Below the pieces are notes generated by a model, which was not told the DNA's origin, ran no database searches, and saw only the letters and a program-made list of their open reading frames with translations. Below are positions 1 through 13,457 of a stretch of DNA of 64,000 nucleotides, one piece after another (position 1 is the first letter of the stretch; the number at the start of each line of letters is the position of its first letter). The position numbers were made by a program, and so were the translations under genes. Origin of the DNA: Aldrovandia affinis (taxonomy: Eukaryota; Chordata; Actinopteri; Notacanthiformes; Halosauridae); NCBI GenBank assembly GCA_029706075.1, contig JAINUG010000109.1, positions 1,206,501 to 1,270,500 on the forward strand, read 5' to 3'.

Positions 1-938
1 TCCTGGGGGGGGTGGCTATGGAGGTCTGTGTGTGTGTGTGTGGGGGGGGACCCAACACAGATCGAATCGCAGACTTTAAAATAAAAAAATATTCCCCTCC
101 TCACACATCGTGGAGAGGAAATTATTTTTGAAAGTGAGGAAATGCTGTGCCCATCGTTCATATCTGCTGTAAAAGATCACAAGGCTAATGATGTGCTGTA
201 GGTGGACACAAGTACATTTAAAAAAAACATAGCTCAATTTTTTTTCCTTTTAAAGATAGATTATATTTAGTAGCTTTATTTCAAAAAAGAAAGAAACAGT
301 TTTTTTGTATGCCATAAAAAGCACAAAGAAAGCTAGAGAGAAGATTGTCAGAGGTCATGTCTTATATAAGCTCTGAATGTCGATTTGATAGATCTCAATC
401 TGTCACTGAGTAATATTAGGTTTCCCATTATCTCCATGCAGCATCCAATATACTCAAAGTCCCCGATGACAACTGAAAGCCTGAAACATCTGTGCGTGAT
501 TACATCACATCAATGCTGTTTCGCAAGGGTGCAATTAATATCCAGGAGATCATAATCAGATTTCAGAACAAACTATCTCCTATTTGATGAATGGCACAAA
601 ATGCTATTCATTAACAGGAAAAGGAGACATGTGGTTAAGGCCCACAGAATCCCACACACAATTTGTGAGCACATCACTCACCTAAAGCTTATACCATCCC
701 TGAATGCACGTAAAAACAAATAAAGTTAAATGGCGTGTCAACTATAATAATTTGATATGTGACACACTTTGATTTCAGAGCTTCTCACAAATATAAATAT
801 AATACCAAATATGGATGCACACATAAATCACAGGGAACAAGCGCAAAGGCCAGTGAGCAGAAAACCAGTCTCCAAATATTTCCAATAAAAAATAAAAAAG
901 ATCAAAAAATAAATTGCAATTCAAAAAGTACCATGTGA
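1..938. other. non-coding, nothing recognised
   Basis: AT-rich sequence with a short TG tract at about 27-42. Open frames here are short and lack family similarity. Confidence 0.6.
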
Positions 939-946
939 GCATAATA

Positions 947-1173
947 CCACACAGGGCAGGCAGTGTGGTATAATGGTTAGGGAACTGGGCTTGTAACGTT
1001 AAGGTTGCAGGTTCAATCCCCAGGTGGGACACTGCCGTTGTACCCTTGAGCAAGGTACTTAACCTGAATTGCTTCAGTAAATATCCAGCTGTATAAATGG
1101 ATTGTAAAGAAATGTAAAACTGTAAGTCGCTCTGGATAAGAGCGTCTGCTAAATGCCTGTAATGTAATGTAAT
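947..1173 (+). mobile_element. tRNA-derived SINE with L2-type tail, copy 1
   Basis: The head contains a perfect Pol III box B (GGTTCAATCCC near 1011) and a tRNA-like 5' part. The body is shared with the other copies here. The tail carries GCTCTGGATAAGAGCGTC, the L2-clade 3' motif, then a short TGTAA repeat. The 8-base direct repeat GCATAATA at 939-946 and 1174-1181 looks like the target duplication. Confidence 0.85.
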
Positions 1174-1181
1174 GCATAATA

Positions 1182-3230
1182 TTAGCTGGTGAGATTATAA
1201 TTATGCCATATGCCACAAAACAAATGTAACCATTGTAAGTAACATGCTGTACTGTACATGAACACAAGCCTCCGCTTTGATACATCTCCTATGAACCCAC
1301 CCATCGCCACGGGAAACCATCACCGCAAGAACTCATCACCGCGGGAATCCCATTCCCACTACTCTGTCACCAAATGGTATGTAACATTTATGCACACTAG
1401 ATTCTGAAGATATCCAAACCAGATGTTTCTCTTTACAGTAATGACCATGGATAGCACAGCATTTGTGACCCCTCCTCCCCCTTCTTGGGGTTGCCTTGAT
1501 CCCACACAAGCCAAATCCTCACCATGCCTGTTGGTTTTTAACACCAAACTAAATTCTGTATCCATTTACTATTCAAATCAAACCTCTGCAGCGAACAGCA
1601 TTGTTACAACAATCCATATCTTAACAATCCATCATACACTGGAAACATACAGTATATGTTGTGCTACACTAACTTATGTAATTCCTTTTTCTTCCACTGC
1701 AAAGAATGCCCATGTCACTGTAGATGAATATGTCAGGGCAGAAGTTATCCCACAAGTGATTTGTCTGTGATCTTACAAGTAACACACCCGTACACATGCA
1801 AAAACTCTCTCACACACAAAGAACATACAGGATGGGCTCTTAACAACATTTTTTTAAAATTGTTCTTGTTGCAACATAAGTGTCCCCACAGCTTCCTGGA
1901 ATGTACAGAACATGCTGTTTGTGGCACGGCCCCGCTTGTCTTGTACGTGAGTCACGGATAGAGTTTTCCAGTGCAGATTAGATTTATTCCAGGAAAACTC
2001 ATAGCCAGTCTAATCTATGGACACAAATCATTTTATAGCTGTATTGCCATTTAAATGCATCACTTTTTTCAATGTTGAAAACAGAAATATATTTCAAATA
2101 GTAGTTCACAAAGAGGCCCAAAAATATTGTATAAATATGTATTTATTTTAACTATTTTATTTTAACAGCCCATTGCATGCCAGTTCAGAGATGGTCGCCT
2201 ATTTCAACTGACTTCCTGGCTGTCAGTGGATGGCCCACATCTTGTGGCAGCAGCCCGTTTCTCATCTAGCTTCTTTAGGCTCATAACCCTATGGCACAAT
2301 GAGCCAGAGCAGGTTAACATTAGATGTGAGACTTTTGGGGATGTGCTTTCCTAATAACCAATGGTTAGTTGCTCTCTTGTAAGTGGGGCTCCAATTAGGG
2401 GCGTCGATTCAAGCCAACTAAAACCACTGACCCATAACATAACACTAGTTAAAACTTTTTAGAACTAATGTGATTGCAGGAATCCAATCTCATAAACTGT
2501 CATTTCTATTTTCAGATTCTGTAGTGATGGAGCGTCAAGACTAGTTTCCAACAGTCCTTGTGTGGGGTACAGAATGGAAACCCTGCAAGGATACCCAGTA
2601 ATGACCATGCCAGGTGCACTGAAATAATCATGTGCAGAATATACCAATACTATGTTTTAAGGAGGGCTCTTGGCCTTAATATCAACCCAATGTACACATA
2701 GTTATGAACCATGAAAAATCATACCTGGCCTTATATGAAAAATTATAATTGTCTAATGAGAGAATGATACACGGTTTTAGGTAGCATATCATTAACAGTC
2801 AGACAATTCCATCCCATCACTCTTGTGAAAGAAAACTCACACATAGATGTACCAGGAACACTGCAGGTGTAGAAATGTGGCAGTGCCATATCTCAGAAAG
2901 AGAAGAGCGTTAGAGAAGCACACACAAGAGTGTGCAGTGTGTACAATGTTTGAGAAGCACAGAGTGTGTGCACGTTTGTGCCATGTTTGCCTGCTTTGAC
3001 TCCCTTCTCCCTAAATGCTATATGTTGCAAAGCACAACCACCAGCTTGACCAGCTTGCACTTGAAATTAATTAGACTAGCTTGACTCTATGTATTATGAA
3101 CACCCTCCCCAGCAAAAAATCTGAAAAAAGTTATTTCACTTTTCATCTATACAATACATTTATCTTTGGCTTAATAGATTTTTCTAGGTCTAGCACCATT
3201 TTTCTTGCCTCATTTGAAGCCCCTGGTAAT
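1182..3230. other. non-coding, nothing recognised
   Basis: No gene and no clear repeat family. A 115-codon plus-strand frame at 1423-1770 has no recognisable domain and is probably chance. Confidence 0.55.
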
Positions 3231-3360
3231 TTGCTCTGGGTAAGAGAATCTGCTTATTACCTAAATCAGTGGTTCCCAAACTTGATCCTGGGGACCACTG
3301 TGTATGCTGGTTTTCGTTCCAGCCATAATTACAACCTCTGGATTGTAACTAGCTGTTAAT
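3231..3360 (+). repeat. common fish interspersed repeat fragment
   Basis: The part starting CAGTGGTTCCCAAAC, then a pyrimidine/purine motif with TCCTGGGGACCACTG, resembles a repeat I know from many teleost genomes. It follows a degenerate L2-like tail (CTCTGGGTAAGAG). Related minus-orientation fragments lie near 3776-3815 and 14040-14115, and a weaker plus one near 46818-46862. The family name is unknown to me. Confidence 0.5.
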
Positions 3361-4164
3361 TGGTCTTAGTTTGACACTTTGTATTTATATTAAAACATGA
3401 TTTACTTTCTTAAGGCCATATTATGTCAGAAATAACTATGTGCCATATTCACATACCAGGACTTTAAATCAGGCAGATCAGCTAGTGCTGTCATGTTCTG
3501 TATGTGCTATATGACACATGATTCCTTTAGAAAGAGTTTACCTTTTTTAATGGATTCAACTAGACTGGTGAAATCAGTGGGGGCCTAATTGTTGAAGGTG
3601 TGGACACCTGGTTGCTGAAACTAAACCATATGTGAAAAATGAAGAGTTCAGTGACAGAGCAAATGGCAACGAGACAAAATCTGCATTGTGTTAAAATAAC
3701 TTTAAGGGAAAAAATGATGGTAGAACTTACACATGTTTTCAAAAATGTTAACTGATCATGAGATCGGAACAAGCATACACAGGGGGTCTCCCAGGACCGA
3801 GTTGGGGAATCCCTGGCCAAAATGTAAACGTGAATGCAGGCAGAGATGCATAAGGGCAGGAGAGGGAGAGCATAAGAGGGTCCGGTGTGTCGTTTCTGAG
3901 GTGCGCGGTGGAGGGGAAGCTGCAAGAGCTGTCCTAGCCTGTCGGTCCATTATATAACATCCGTCTTTGACCTAAATTACCTCTCTAACTCTGTACTTTT
4001 CCACCGATTCTGTACAGAGAGCCCATGCGAGCATTAGGGCACTGCTCACAGCACAGGACCCACACACACACAAACAAAACCAAAAAACTGCTGGTACATG
4101 TGTATTAACAAAATGAACTATTTCACACTTGCACTAATGGCACAATCTTAAATATGGCCTCCTT
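3361..4164. other. non-coding, nothing recognised
   Basis: Mostly unique sequence. About 40 bases near 3776-3815 match the repeat at 3262 in the opposite orientation. Open frames near 3560-3957 overlap on both strands and show no domain. Confidence 0.5.
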
Positions 4165-4368
4165 ACATTTACATTGACATTTTAGGCATTTAGCAGACGC
4201 TCTTATCCAGAGCGACTTGCAGTTTACATTTCGTTACATACAATTCATTTATACAGCTGGATATTTTTACTGAAGCAATTCAGGTTAAGTACCTTGCTCA
4301 AGGGTACAACGGCAGTAGTCTATCCTGGGAATTGAACCAGCAACTAACCATTACACCATACTGCCGCC
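4165..4368 (-). mobile_element. tRNA-derived SINE with L2-type tail, copy 2
   Basis: The reverse complement of the family at 947-1173: tail motif first (GCATTTAGCAGACGCTCTT), shared body, then the reversed tRNA-like head ending near CACCATACTGCCGCC. Internal changes suggest moderate age. Confidence 0.82.
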
Positions 4369-5284
4369 TTATCCATTTATCCTCGCATGAATGCAGATTA
4401 TGTGAGAGGATTCTACACTTGTTTACCTTTATGAAATAAATAGCCTTTGATTCATTACTTATTTTAGTGTGAGTTACTAAATCTTAAACTTTCTTAAACT
4501 TTCAGCTATTATAAATGTATAATACATATTTATATAATAAATATATAAATTTACTTATGCAAAACAAGAAAGTGTGTACATCTGTTGTTGATATATGACA
4601 TTGCATAGACAATTCTTTTTTAAAATCTAAAGCCTGTCCATGTGGTTGTGTCCAGTGTAAAGGGTGAATGTTTATTGGGGCTGTGGGGAGTCATATCTCT
4701 AAAAGAAATACCAGCTCAGGAGTCAGGTGTCCTTTTTAATGGTGCAGCATGTCATCCACTCCAGCCCTCTGCTATTGCCATTGCCCAGGGGATGGTTCGG
4801 GAATGAAATTCAAACATCACTGGAAAGCATTTAGTTCCCCTGTTTCAGATTTGGCAATCACACAAATGTTTTCCTGTCACAATGAGTATGTACCCCTATT
4901 TGAAATACTGCTCTCTATTGACCTCCATTCTGTGAGACCACAATGTGCTTTGTCCATGAATATGAGCAGCATGTGCAGGTGCTACCAGCAGTTAGGAGTT
5001 TATTTTACCTTAGGGATAACCAGGATAGGACCCCCTATACCTGTACATTTTGGGTAATATTTATTTGGCACTGTGTGCCACATCAACTGCATAGCATTGC
5101 GGTGGTGGTCCCTCCCTCTCACAGGAAGTTAAAGGAAATGTACACTAGGAAGAGGAGGATACAACTCGGCAGCATATTTGAATGAGCGGGACTTTTCAGA
5201 AAGGAAAGGCTGTCATACTAATTTGACATGCATGCTTGTGGATGAGCTTCTAGCTCATCTTTGAAAGAATATTTGTAGGTTTTC
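4369..5284. other. non-coding, nothing recognised
   Basis: AT-rich at the left, no repeat family recognised. A 102-codon plus frame at 4749-5057 has no recognisable domain. Confidence 0.55.
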
Positions 5285-5500
5285 ATTACAGGTATTTAGC
5301 AGACCCTTATCCAGAGGAGATTACACAGTTCACATAGAATTGATATATACAGCTGGATATTTCCTGAAGCAATTCTAATTAAGTATATTTAGAATGGGCA
5401 GTGCCCCACCTGGGAATTGAACCTGCAACTTTTGTGTTACCAGCCCAGTTCTTTGTATTACCAGCCCAGGTCCCTAACCATCACACTACACTGCCACCCC
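5285..5500 (-). mobile_element. tRNA-derived SINE with L2-type tail, copy 3
   Basis: Same family in minus orientation. It has a shortened tail motif, a body deletion and a duplicated ACCAGCCCAG segment in the head (about 5440-5470), so it is an older copy. Confidence 0.78.
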
Positions 5501-5683
5501 TGGTTTGTAGGCCATTTGTGGGTTTATGGGTTTATGGGCCATTTTATAGGGGTATAATTGGCCTGTAGTTTTATTGTGAGTATGAGTCACACCTTGTGGC
5601 TTCGTCTTTGGTACCTTTTGAAAGGTACCTCTGTTGAAAGGTAATTGGGATTACCTGCCACACATTTACCAATGGACTCTCAC

Positions 5684-6200
5684 TGTTAGGGGGGAACAAT
5701 GGCGAGAGGGGGGGGGAAGGACCCAATTGCAGAGATGGCATGAGGAGCAGGTTTGAAAACAGGGAGAGAACAAAAAATACACAGGACTAACTAAACTAGG
5801 AGGGACAAACCACAAGAGATAAAAACAAACTAACAAAATAACAAACACAATTAGAGAAACCAGGAAGACCATAAAACACTAAACTAACTATGAAAACTTT
5901 GTGGGACGGAGAAAGACTTGGAAATGTGAAAAGGGCAGGTAAGAAAACAGCACGTTAACTCAAAACTGAGCACAGGAGAATGGGAGAGACTGGTTTATAT
6001 ACTGAGTGTGATAAGGTCAATTATAGACAGGTGTGAGTGTAAAATCACAGGGGAAGCCTTGAAACTGTCATAATGGAATGCTGGGGCAACTGGGGAAAAA
6101 GAAACCGTGAAACCACAAAAAAGGGAAAAACAAAAAACAAAAAGGTAGCTATGTCGCCCTCCTGCAGCCAGGACAAGGAGGTACTGCTGGACCCCTGACA
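5684..6200 (-). mobile_element. 3' LTR of Ty3/Gypsy element
   Basis: Read on the minus strand it begins TGTCAGGGGTCC and ends CCCCTAACA. It is preceded by a polypurine tract (GGGGGAGGGGTAC), the usual primer site next to a 3' LTR. A TATA-like TATATAAACC near 5993-6002 fits an LTR promoter. Length 517 bases. No second LTR is present. Confidence 0.75.
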
Positions 6201-7973
6201 GTACCCCTCCCCCTAGGGATGGCACCTGACGGCCCAGCAACAGCCCCCAGGTGGGACTGGAGGAAGTCGCGGATCAGGCCCGGATCCAGGATGTCACGCC
6301 GGGGAACCCAGGATCGCTCCTCAGGCCCATAGCCCTCCCAGTCCACCAGGAACTCCTCCGAAAGACCCACCCGCCAGGACCGCAAGATGCGTTGAACAGT
6401 GTAGGCTGGCAGGCCATCGATGACCACCAGAATGGCGGTGTGACCGTGGGACAGAGGCAGGCCAGTGACAAAATCCAGAGAGATGTTTGACCATGGATGA
6501 GTGGGAATAGGGAGTGGGCATAGAAGACTAAGGACGAGTCCTAGGGTCTTTGCTCTGGGTGCAGACCAGGCAGGCTTGAACAAATGAGCGTACGTCCTTC
6601 TCTGAGGTAGGCCACCATGATGAAGTCCGGCGTCTGATGAAGTCCAGGCACCGGAGCAGAGGTGAACCGGTGTTTGAGCGCCACAAAGGCGACTTCAGCA
6701 GAAGAGGTCCAATGGAATTTGATTGATGAACCCCTGGTCAATGCCATGAGAGTGGCTGCTATGGTACTGAAGTTCCGGATGAACCAGTGGTAGAAGTTAG
6801 CGAAGTAAAATAACCTGTTTTATGGATGTGGGTGACGGTCAGTCGTTGACAGCTTGGGTTTTGCTTGGATTCATCCTCATCTTCCCCTCAGAGACGATGA
6901 ACCCCAGAAAGGAAGTCACTGGCAGGTGAAATTCACTCTTTTCCAGCTTGACGTAGAGGTGGTTCTTGAGGAGACGCTGGAGGACCTCTCTGACATGTCG
7001 CACATGCTCAACAGGGCTTTTAGAGAAAATTAGGATATCGTCAAGGTAGACAAATGCAAATGTATTGATAACATCCCAGAGGACATCATTTATGAACACC
7101 TGGAAGACAGCAGGGGCATTGGAGAGGCCAAAGGGCATGACCAGGTATTCGCAGTGGCCTGTGAGAGTGTTAAAGGCTGTCTTCCATTCATCCCCTCCCT
7201 AATGCGGACTAAGTTGTAGGCACTTCTGAGGTCCAGTTTGGTGAACACCGTGGCGCCTTGAAGGAGTTCGAAAGCCGAGGACATGAGTGGGAGAGGGTAG
7301 CGATTCTTGATTGTAACCTGGTTGAGGCCCCGGTAATCGATGCAGGGGCGGAGCCCCCCATCCTTCTTGCCCACAAAAAAGAAACCGGCTCCAGCTGGCG
7401 AGGTGGATGGGCGTATGACACCAGTGAGAAGGGCCTCCTGGATGTAGTTTTCCATGAGGGAGAAAAGAAGACCGCGAGAGGGACAGGTGCCAGGAAGCAG
7501 GTCGATCGCACAGTTGTAGAGTCAATGTGGGGGTAGAGAGAAAGCCTGCTCCTTACTGAAGGTCGTTGTAGGCGAGTGGTACCCGGGAGGCATCGGGAGG
7601 CACAAAGGAGTCAGCTGGCTTGAGAGTGGGTGGAGAGAGCAAACAGGTGGCATGGCAGGTGGGGCCCCACTCCAATAAGGTACCAGCGTACCAATCGAAG
7701 TGGGGGTTGTGACATGCTAGCCATGGGGTACCCAGTACAAGGGGGAACCCAGGGGAATGGATTAGGTGAAATTGGGCTATCTCGTGGTGTTGGTTGATAG
7801 ACAGTCGCAAAGGGGTCGTGAGGCGTCGGACGTTGCCGGTACCCACGGGTCTCCCATCCAGGACCCTGACTGTGAGGGGATGGTCCAGATCGGCTATGGG
7901 GATGTGATGTTGACGAGCGAAACTAATGTTCATGAAATTGCCCGCAGCTCCGGAGTCTACAAAGGCCATGAGT
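6201..7973 (-). pseudogene. degenerate Ty3/Gypsy chromovirus pol (protease, RT, integrase remnant, chromodomain)
   Basis: This is a fish LTR-retrotransposon polyprotein, no longer functional. In minus-strand order: an aspartic protease with the active-site DSGA motif (start near 7969); reverse transcriptase with the [15 protein letters not shown] and [11 protein letters not shown] motifs (7455-7200); then the catalytic YLDD box (about 7035-7060), which lies in another frame because of a shift near 7195. A short RNase H fragment lies at 6747-6541. Last is a frame (6583-6149) joining the integrase start SLDFVTGLP to a chromodomain ([18 protein letters not shown]). Most of RNase H and integrase is deleted, and gag and the 5' LTR are missing. 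The break next to the protease start abuts an L2 tail. Confidence 0.88.
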
Positions 7974-8060
7974 TTTTAAATTTTAAGCATTTAGTAGACG
8001 CTCTTAACCAGAGCGACTTACAAGATGTGCATTAATACATGGTAGGAACAATCATATTGC
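7974..8060 (-). repeat. L2-type LINE 3' tail fragment
   Basis: The reverse complement contains AAGTCGCTCTGGTTAAGAGC followed by a TACTAAATGC motif and an AT-rich end. It matches the tails of the L2 pieces near 35226 and 45431 and of the SINE copies. No coding part remains. Confidence 0.65.
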
Positions 8061-9559
8061 CATTATTTTGGCATTTACCTGTATATATAGAGAAATAAGG
8101 CCGTATAAATGGATTATGGGAGACGTCAGGTGGGACATTGTAACCACTGTACATGTCCTGTGTGAAAAAACTGAAGGAATATATGACGGGTCGAAATCAT
8201 GTGATATCAAGTCATTATTATGTAATTTTTTTAGCTACAGAAAAATATCTGGAAACATACTAATTTCAGAGACTATTTGCAGAATGGCAGGCAGCCACTT
8301 TATTCGGAAAGTGGTGACTTTCAAATGGAGAAGGAAAAGGTTGAAAGACAATCATTAAAGACAACGTGTATTAAGGTAAATAATTCTCAAAACGATAAAA
8401 GCTTCCACTTGGTGCTTAAAACCATACTGAGCCAGGAATGCAGCCAGGTCAGCAGTCTGTGCCTTGCAGTTCAAATGAAGAGTCCCATTAAATAACAGCG
8501 ATGTCCTGTTTCACCTGACTGCTGAAGGTGGTCAATGTTACAGCTCAGGTTTTTCATTGTTATTGCCTGGTGAGTTTCTTCCTGAGAAACTGAGAATGAG
8601 TTTCTCCATTGGTGCTGAACCTCAGCCTAGTTTTTACTAAAATCAAAGAAACTATTAAAGTAAAACTAACAGTATTAAACATGGCAGATTTTCCTAAATA
8701 GAAAAGTTTCCACTAAGCGTTATTGTACAATAGGAAGCTATTCCTGGTACTTATGCATATATGGGGAAATGCAGCATGAATTTTTCTTGTTGACAAAGAC
8801 TGGATACAATCAACATTTCTCCTAAACTTTTATTTTCCTAAACTTTTCAAATAAATGCAAAAGTGAAATTAAAATGAAATTAACTTTTGCCAAAAGTGAA
8901 AAATTTCACAAAAATGAAATTGCCAAACTCTGTGAAAAAACACTTGCATATATTTGTGTGACAGACTTTCCAATTTGCCAGTGGATAGTAATAAATTCTC
9001 ATGTGATTTCTAACAAAAATAAATAAATACTGTAGAACAGGCTTTCAAACAAGATAAGAGGAAACGCAGTAGACTGTGACCGTGGGGCTCATCCACACAC
9101 AGAGTACGACCGCATATTTTTACACTGGATCTCGGGCCAGACCACTTACACTGATGTCACAAAATACTGTAACGTACGGATCTGTAGTTCAATATACAAT
9201 GATGTTTTTATTGAGAAGAATATGTATTATGGGCCATAAATATTTTGCTTATGTGTTTGGGCCTTGGCTTCTGTTACCAAGGCAGCGATCTTGATTTGCT
9301 GCCATCCATAAAAGTAAATAAATTAATAAATAAAACAAAATTGAATAGATTTAGCCTATATTTTAATGTCAGTGGAATTTTAATTCCAACATTTGGAAGT
9401 GCTCTTTCTGCCTCTCCTCTGCAGGCATGAACCTGAAAGGATGGTAATAAACACAGTCATCATTTTGAGGAAGAGGAACAGATGCGTGTGAGTTTTCATC
9501 AGGAGCTTCATCTTACCCTTTTCTTAGCAGACTTGCGAGGGCAGACCTTTATAGCATTA
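8061..9559. other. non-coding, nothing recognised
   Basis: AT-rich unique-looking sequence. About 35 bases near 9076-9110 (CCGTGGGGCTCATCCACACA) match the 48-bp unit of the tandem array at 23122. Confidence 0.5.
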
Positions 9560-9750
9560 GTGTAGTATAATGGTTGGGGAATTGGACTTGTAACTCAGAA
9601 GTTCGATTCCCAGGTTTGATTCCCAGGTGGAACACTGTGGTTGTTCCCTTGAGCAAGGTACTTAACCTGAATTGCTTCAGTAAATATCCAGCTGTATAAA
9701 TGGATTGTATGTAAACTGTGTAAGTCTCTCTGGATAAACTTAGTGTAATT
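9560..9750 (+). mobile_element. tRNA-derived SINE with L2-type tail, copy 4
   Basis: The head (GTGTAGTATAATGGTTGGGG) and body agree with copy 1. Box B is duplicated and altered (TTCGATTCCCAGG repeated near 9602-9627), and the tail is cut after CTCTGGATAAAC. Confidence 0.78.
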
Positions 9751-10740
9751 GCCTTAAACCAAGCAACTGTGTAAAGTGTGGTCTTGGAATCAATAGTCAA
9801 AAAAATCCTCCAAACACCCTTGCTTTTATGAACATGTTTCCTCATACCTGCGCTTTTTATTAACTTTCCAGTTGCCGTTGGACGTGAAAGGCCTGATGGA
9901 TTTTCGCCCTCCAAACATCTCAATCCATCCCTGCATTAGAGAAAGGTGTTTCAGCTAAGAACCATCCCCACTGCGGATGATATATGACCACTTTGTGTAT
10001 GCGCCGCAGATAAAAATAAACATTGTTGTTCTGTGATACCGCATAAACTTGTCTATTATAAATGGTCTTTTTACTTAACATAAATCTCATTCAGCCAGCT
10101 CTGTGCAGTTTGGGTTTGGCACAGCACAGTTATAACAAAAGATATATGGCGAAGCACTGTATTTACCATCTAAATTGCGTCTCCACAATGCCTGGATGAT
10201 GACAGTGATGAATTCAATAAAAGCCTATTCCACCCCTCTGTGAGACACAGGCACATTTTCCGCTTAAAAATTGAAATTTGTATTCCCGGCATGCAACAAT
10301 CTGCCTTTTATGATATCACCTCTGAGCCGGTTGAGCCCATCTCTGTAGTGCCACTGGCCCTGTGGTCTAGGACTTGAGTGTCAGCTATTTCCTTCCATCT
10401 TTTTTTATTGTTAGACAATCTAATAAATGCGCCCTGCGTATTGTGATGTGGGTCATACTTCAAGGAGGTCTGGTTGCCCAGGACAAACCAATATGACACC
10501 CAAGGTGCCACCCTGTCTCGTCCGACCACGCTCGTGTGCAGAGGCTTCAAGATTTACTGCTGTTTTGGTTTGATTTGTGGTAAGGAATTATGTATCTTTA
10601 TGAATAATAGAGAAAAATAAAAAGTTATATAATTCTGGAGGCTGTTGCAGTTTTGAGTGCCTGTGAGGGTGGTGCAGTTTTCAGATTTCCTCATTTCTGT
10701 GAGTCTCTAGACTGTGTGTCCTGCAAACAGACAGGGCCAC
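9751..10740. other. non-coding, nothing recognised
   Basis: Unique-looking sequence with no gene or repeat family I recognise. The minus frame at 10308-10550 has no domain. Confidence 0.5.
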
Positions 10741-10779
10741 ATGTATGTGTCTGTGTGTATATGTGTGTGTGCACGGGCA

Positions 10780-10822
<43 letters not shown>

Positions 10823-11026
10823 ACGTGTGTTTACATGTGTGTGTTTGTCTGTGTGTATGCATATGTGTGTGCATGTATGTGTGTGCACGTGTGTGTGTAT
10901 GCATGTGTGTGTGCGTTTGTCTGTGTATGTAATACCGTGTGTGTGTGCTCGTGTGTGTGTGTGTATGTGTGTGTGTGTGTGTGTGTGTATGTAAGACTGT
11001 GTATGTGTGTGCATGTGTGTTTGTGA
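10741..11026. repeat. imperfect TG microsatellite
   Basis: Long TG-rich tract with a pure core at about 10786-10820 and interspersed CA/CG variants. The Cys/Val and His/Thr frames over it are artefacts of the repeat. Confidence 0.95.
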
Positions 11027-13457
11027 GACCACAGTATTTACTCCGGCAGAATGTACTGCATGGTTATCCGTGCTGCCTAAGCTGTTGTCTGTTGATTATG
11101 AGTTTAGCAAACCTGTGAGATGGCAGCTCTCCAGCATGCCCCAACAGAGACCCTCAGCATAGAAATCACACACACAGCATTACACACACACACACAAACA
11201 CGCAAACATGCATGCACGCACAACACACACACACTCAAATCACAATCATTGGTGGCAGCCAGCCCCACTGTCTCAGCAATCATCAGAGCACGGAAATGAC
11301 TTACACTCGTGCTTATGAATGTCCTGATTGTCCTTGAATTGGAACAGTGCTCCAAATTCAAAAGGAGTGGGGCAGGGGGGAGGTTCTTCGCACTCAGGCA
11401 TCCTCACTATGGGGGGCCTAAATGTGTCCCAGACTGGATGATGGAAGCCTCTATTTAAAAGGTTCTTTAGGGCACGCACAGCTTCATATTGTGAAGAGAT
11501 ACAAAATGAGCACAATGGCAGCACAGTTTCTGGAATATTCAGGATTTATCAGGGCCCGGATGAATGATGCATACAAGCTTTGATTTATGAACCAAAGACT
11601 AGTTGCTTTAAAAAAAACAAAAAAATGTGTCTGCCAGCTACTTCTCAGTGACAGGGAAAAGGGAGAAATATCAAAGGGGAGGCGGCGTACCTCTGTAGAG
11701 GGAACCCGTGCTGAAAAGCATAATTCAAACACATTTATGTGGCCTAAAAAAGGAGGAAAAATACAAACAACAAAAAAAAACCTGCATTCACTTTAGCTGC
11801 ATTACCTTAGGGCAGAACATTTGTTCCACTTAATCTTTGCTCACGGTGCCTACCAAAACACGAGAATAGAAAGAGAAAACAGATCACAGATATAGATCGC
11901 TGCAATTAAATTAAGTCAATTGAAAGTTCATTAGCATTAATGTATGCCTAAGACTGTATTAAACAAAGGGACAATCACGAGGGAGAGGAATAAAGCTGTT
12001 GCGGTATGATATCATTATCCACACAGTGATGTTAGGCCTACTCAGGAGGTTTACTCCATTGCAACCCAGAAATCCACACCTGATCTTTCCCATTCTTAAA
12101 AAAACAAAAACAAAAACAAACATTCATGTAGGTTTCCCTTTTTCTTGCCAGAATTTATAAGCAGCCCCACAGCTGTATCCCTCCCCATGCTCACCTCCAC
12201 ACCTGCATTTAAAGGCAGCGGAAATCACACACAGGTTCTCCCAATTCCCCTGTTACCTTAACACAACCATCCAACTGAAAACACGTTCTACATGTTCACG
12301 TTCAACTGACAAGTCCAGGAACACTTTATACACTCTTTAAAGAAAATTATTTTGTATATATAAAAAGTCCTACTCCATAGTAAAAGAAGCCGACACAAAA
12401 CAAACAAAAGTGTCGTGAACTTTCACAACGACGTAACAATGCTTTACGTTTAAATGTTTATGGAGATTTTTCCCTTCAGGGAGCAGTAATTAGAAGGATG
12501 TACATAAAGGCACCTCACACCAATACTGACCCACTCTTGTGACACGTGCCAGCACAAGATGCTCTGTTTTACATTTGACTCACTTAAATGGTTTCTTTGT
12601 CTTCTTTCTTTTTTTCCCTGTACTCTTTCACAATATACGGGCAGGAGGAAGCAGGGTTGGTGTTAACCGAAACCATACATTTTTACATTTTTACATTTTT
12701 AATGCCATGTATGCTTCTAGTTTATGAAGCATGCAAGCCTTGCCCCTGTTTGGAAGTCCATTTTTAGAACAGCCAAATATAAATCAGAGGCAACATATCA
12801 CTGTATCGAGAATGAGCAAGAGATGAGGACACCAGGACTACGTCACCCAAGCCAACCCTGTGTGCCAAACCTCACGCATTCTTCTGCTCCTGAATGCTCC
12901 CACTGGTCAAATAGAGCCATTCTTGTCAAGAGCAGGGCCAGATACCAGTCTCACTGATAATACAAACTCTTTAGAAAATTAAATGAAGGGATGGTTCACA
13001 GAAAACCTTTGACTCCTTGAGCCAACTTTGTTTCATGCTCATTGCATTATCTTCCCTTACCATTTGTGTCTCAGACGTGACAACCCGTCTGGTGGCAACC
13101 GCAGTCCGAGCTGAGATAAACCGTGCTCAAAGGACTGGCAATCAAAAGGAAGGAGTGAATCATGACTGCAATCAGGTTTTTCATTACATGAAGGACAAGT
13201 GAGTCACTAGCAATGCTCCTCCTGGAAGTCAGGCCTAGTTTTAGCGCACTAATCTCAGATATGCACACGGCCATCTCTGGAGCTACCCATGGCTGGCTCA
13301 TCTGTATTTTAATCATCACTGGTGAAAAAAAAGTAATACAATACACAAATAATGTGTGAAAGTAATGTGTGAAAATTAATAACAATTAATAACAATATTA
13401 AAATGTGACCAGTATGAATCATCACAAGGGAAACTTCCCTCCTTTACAATAAAACAA
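11027..13457. other. non-coding, nothing recognised
   Basis: AT-rich, with a short CA-rich stretch near 11166-11235 and a TTTTACA-type short tandem near 12679-12702. No gene or transposon recognised. Confidence 0.5.

Noticed and set aside
1423..1770. 115-codon plus-strand frame
   Set aside because: No similarity to any family I know and low-complexity composition; expected by chance in 64 kb.
3560..3957. Overlapping frames of 64-121 codons on both strands
   Set aside because: No domain, no splice or promoter context, and part of the sequence is a dispersed repeat.
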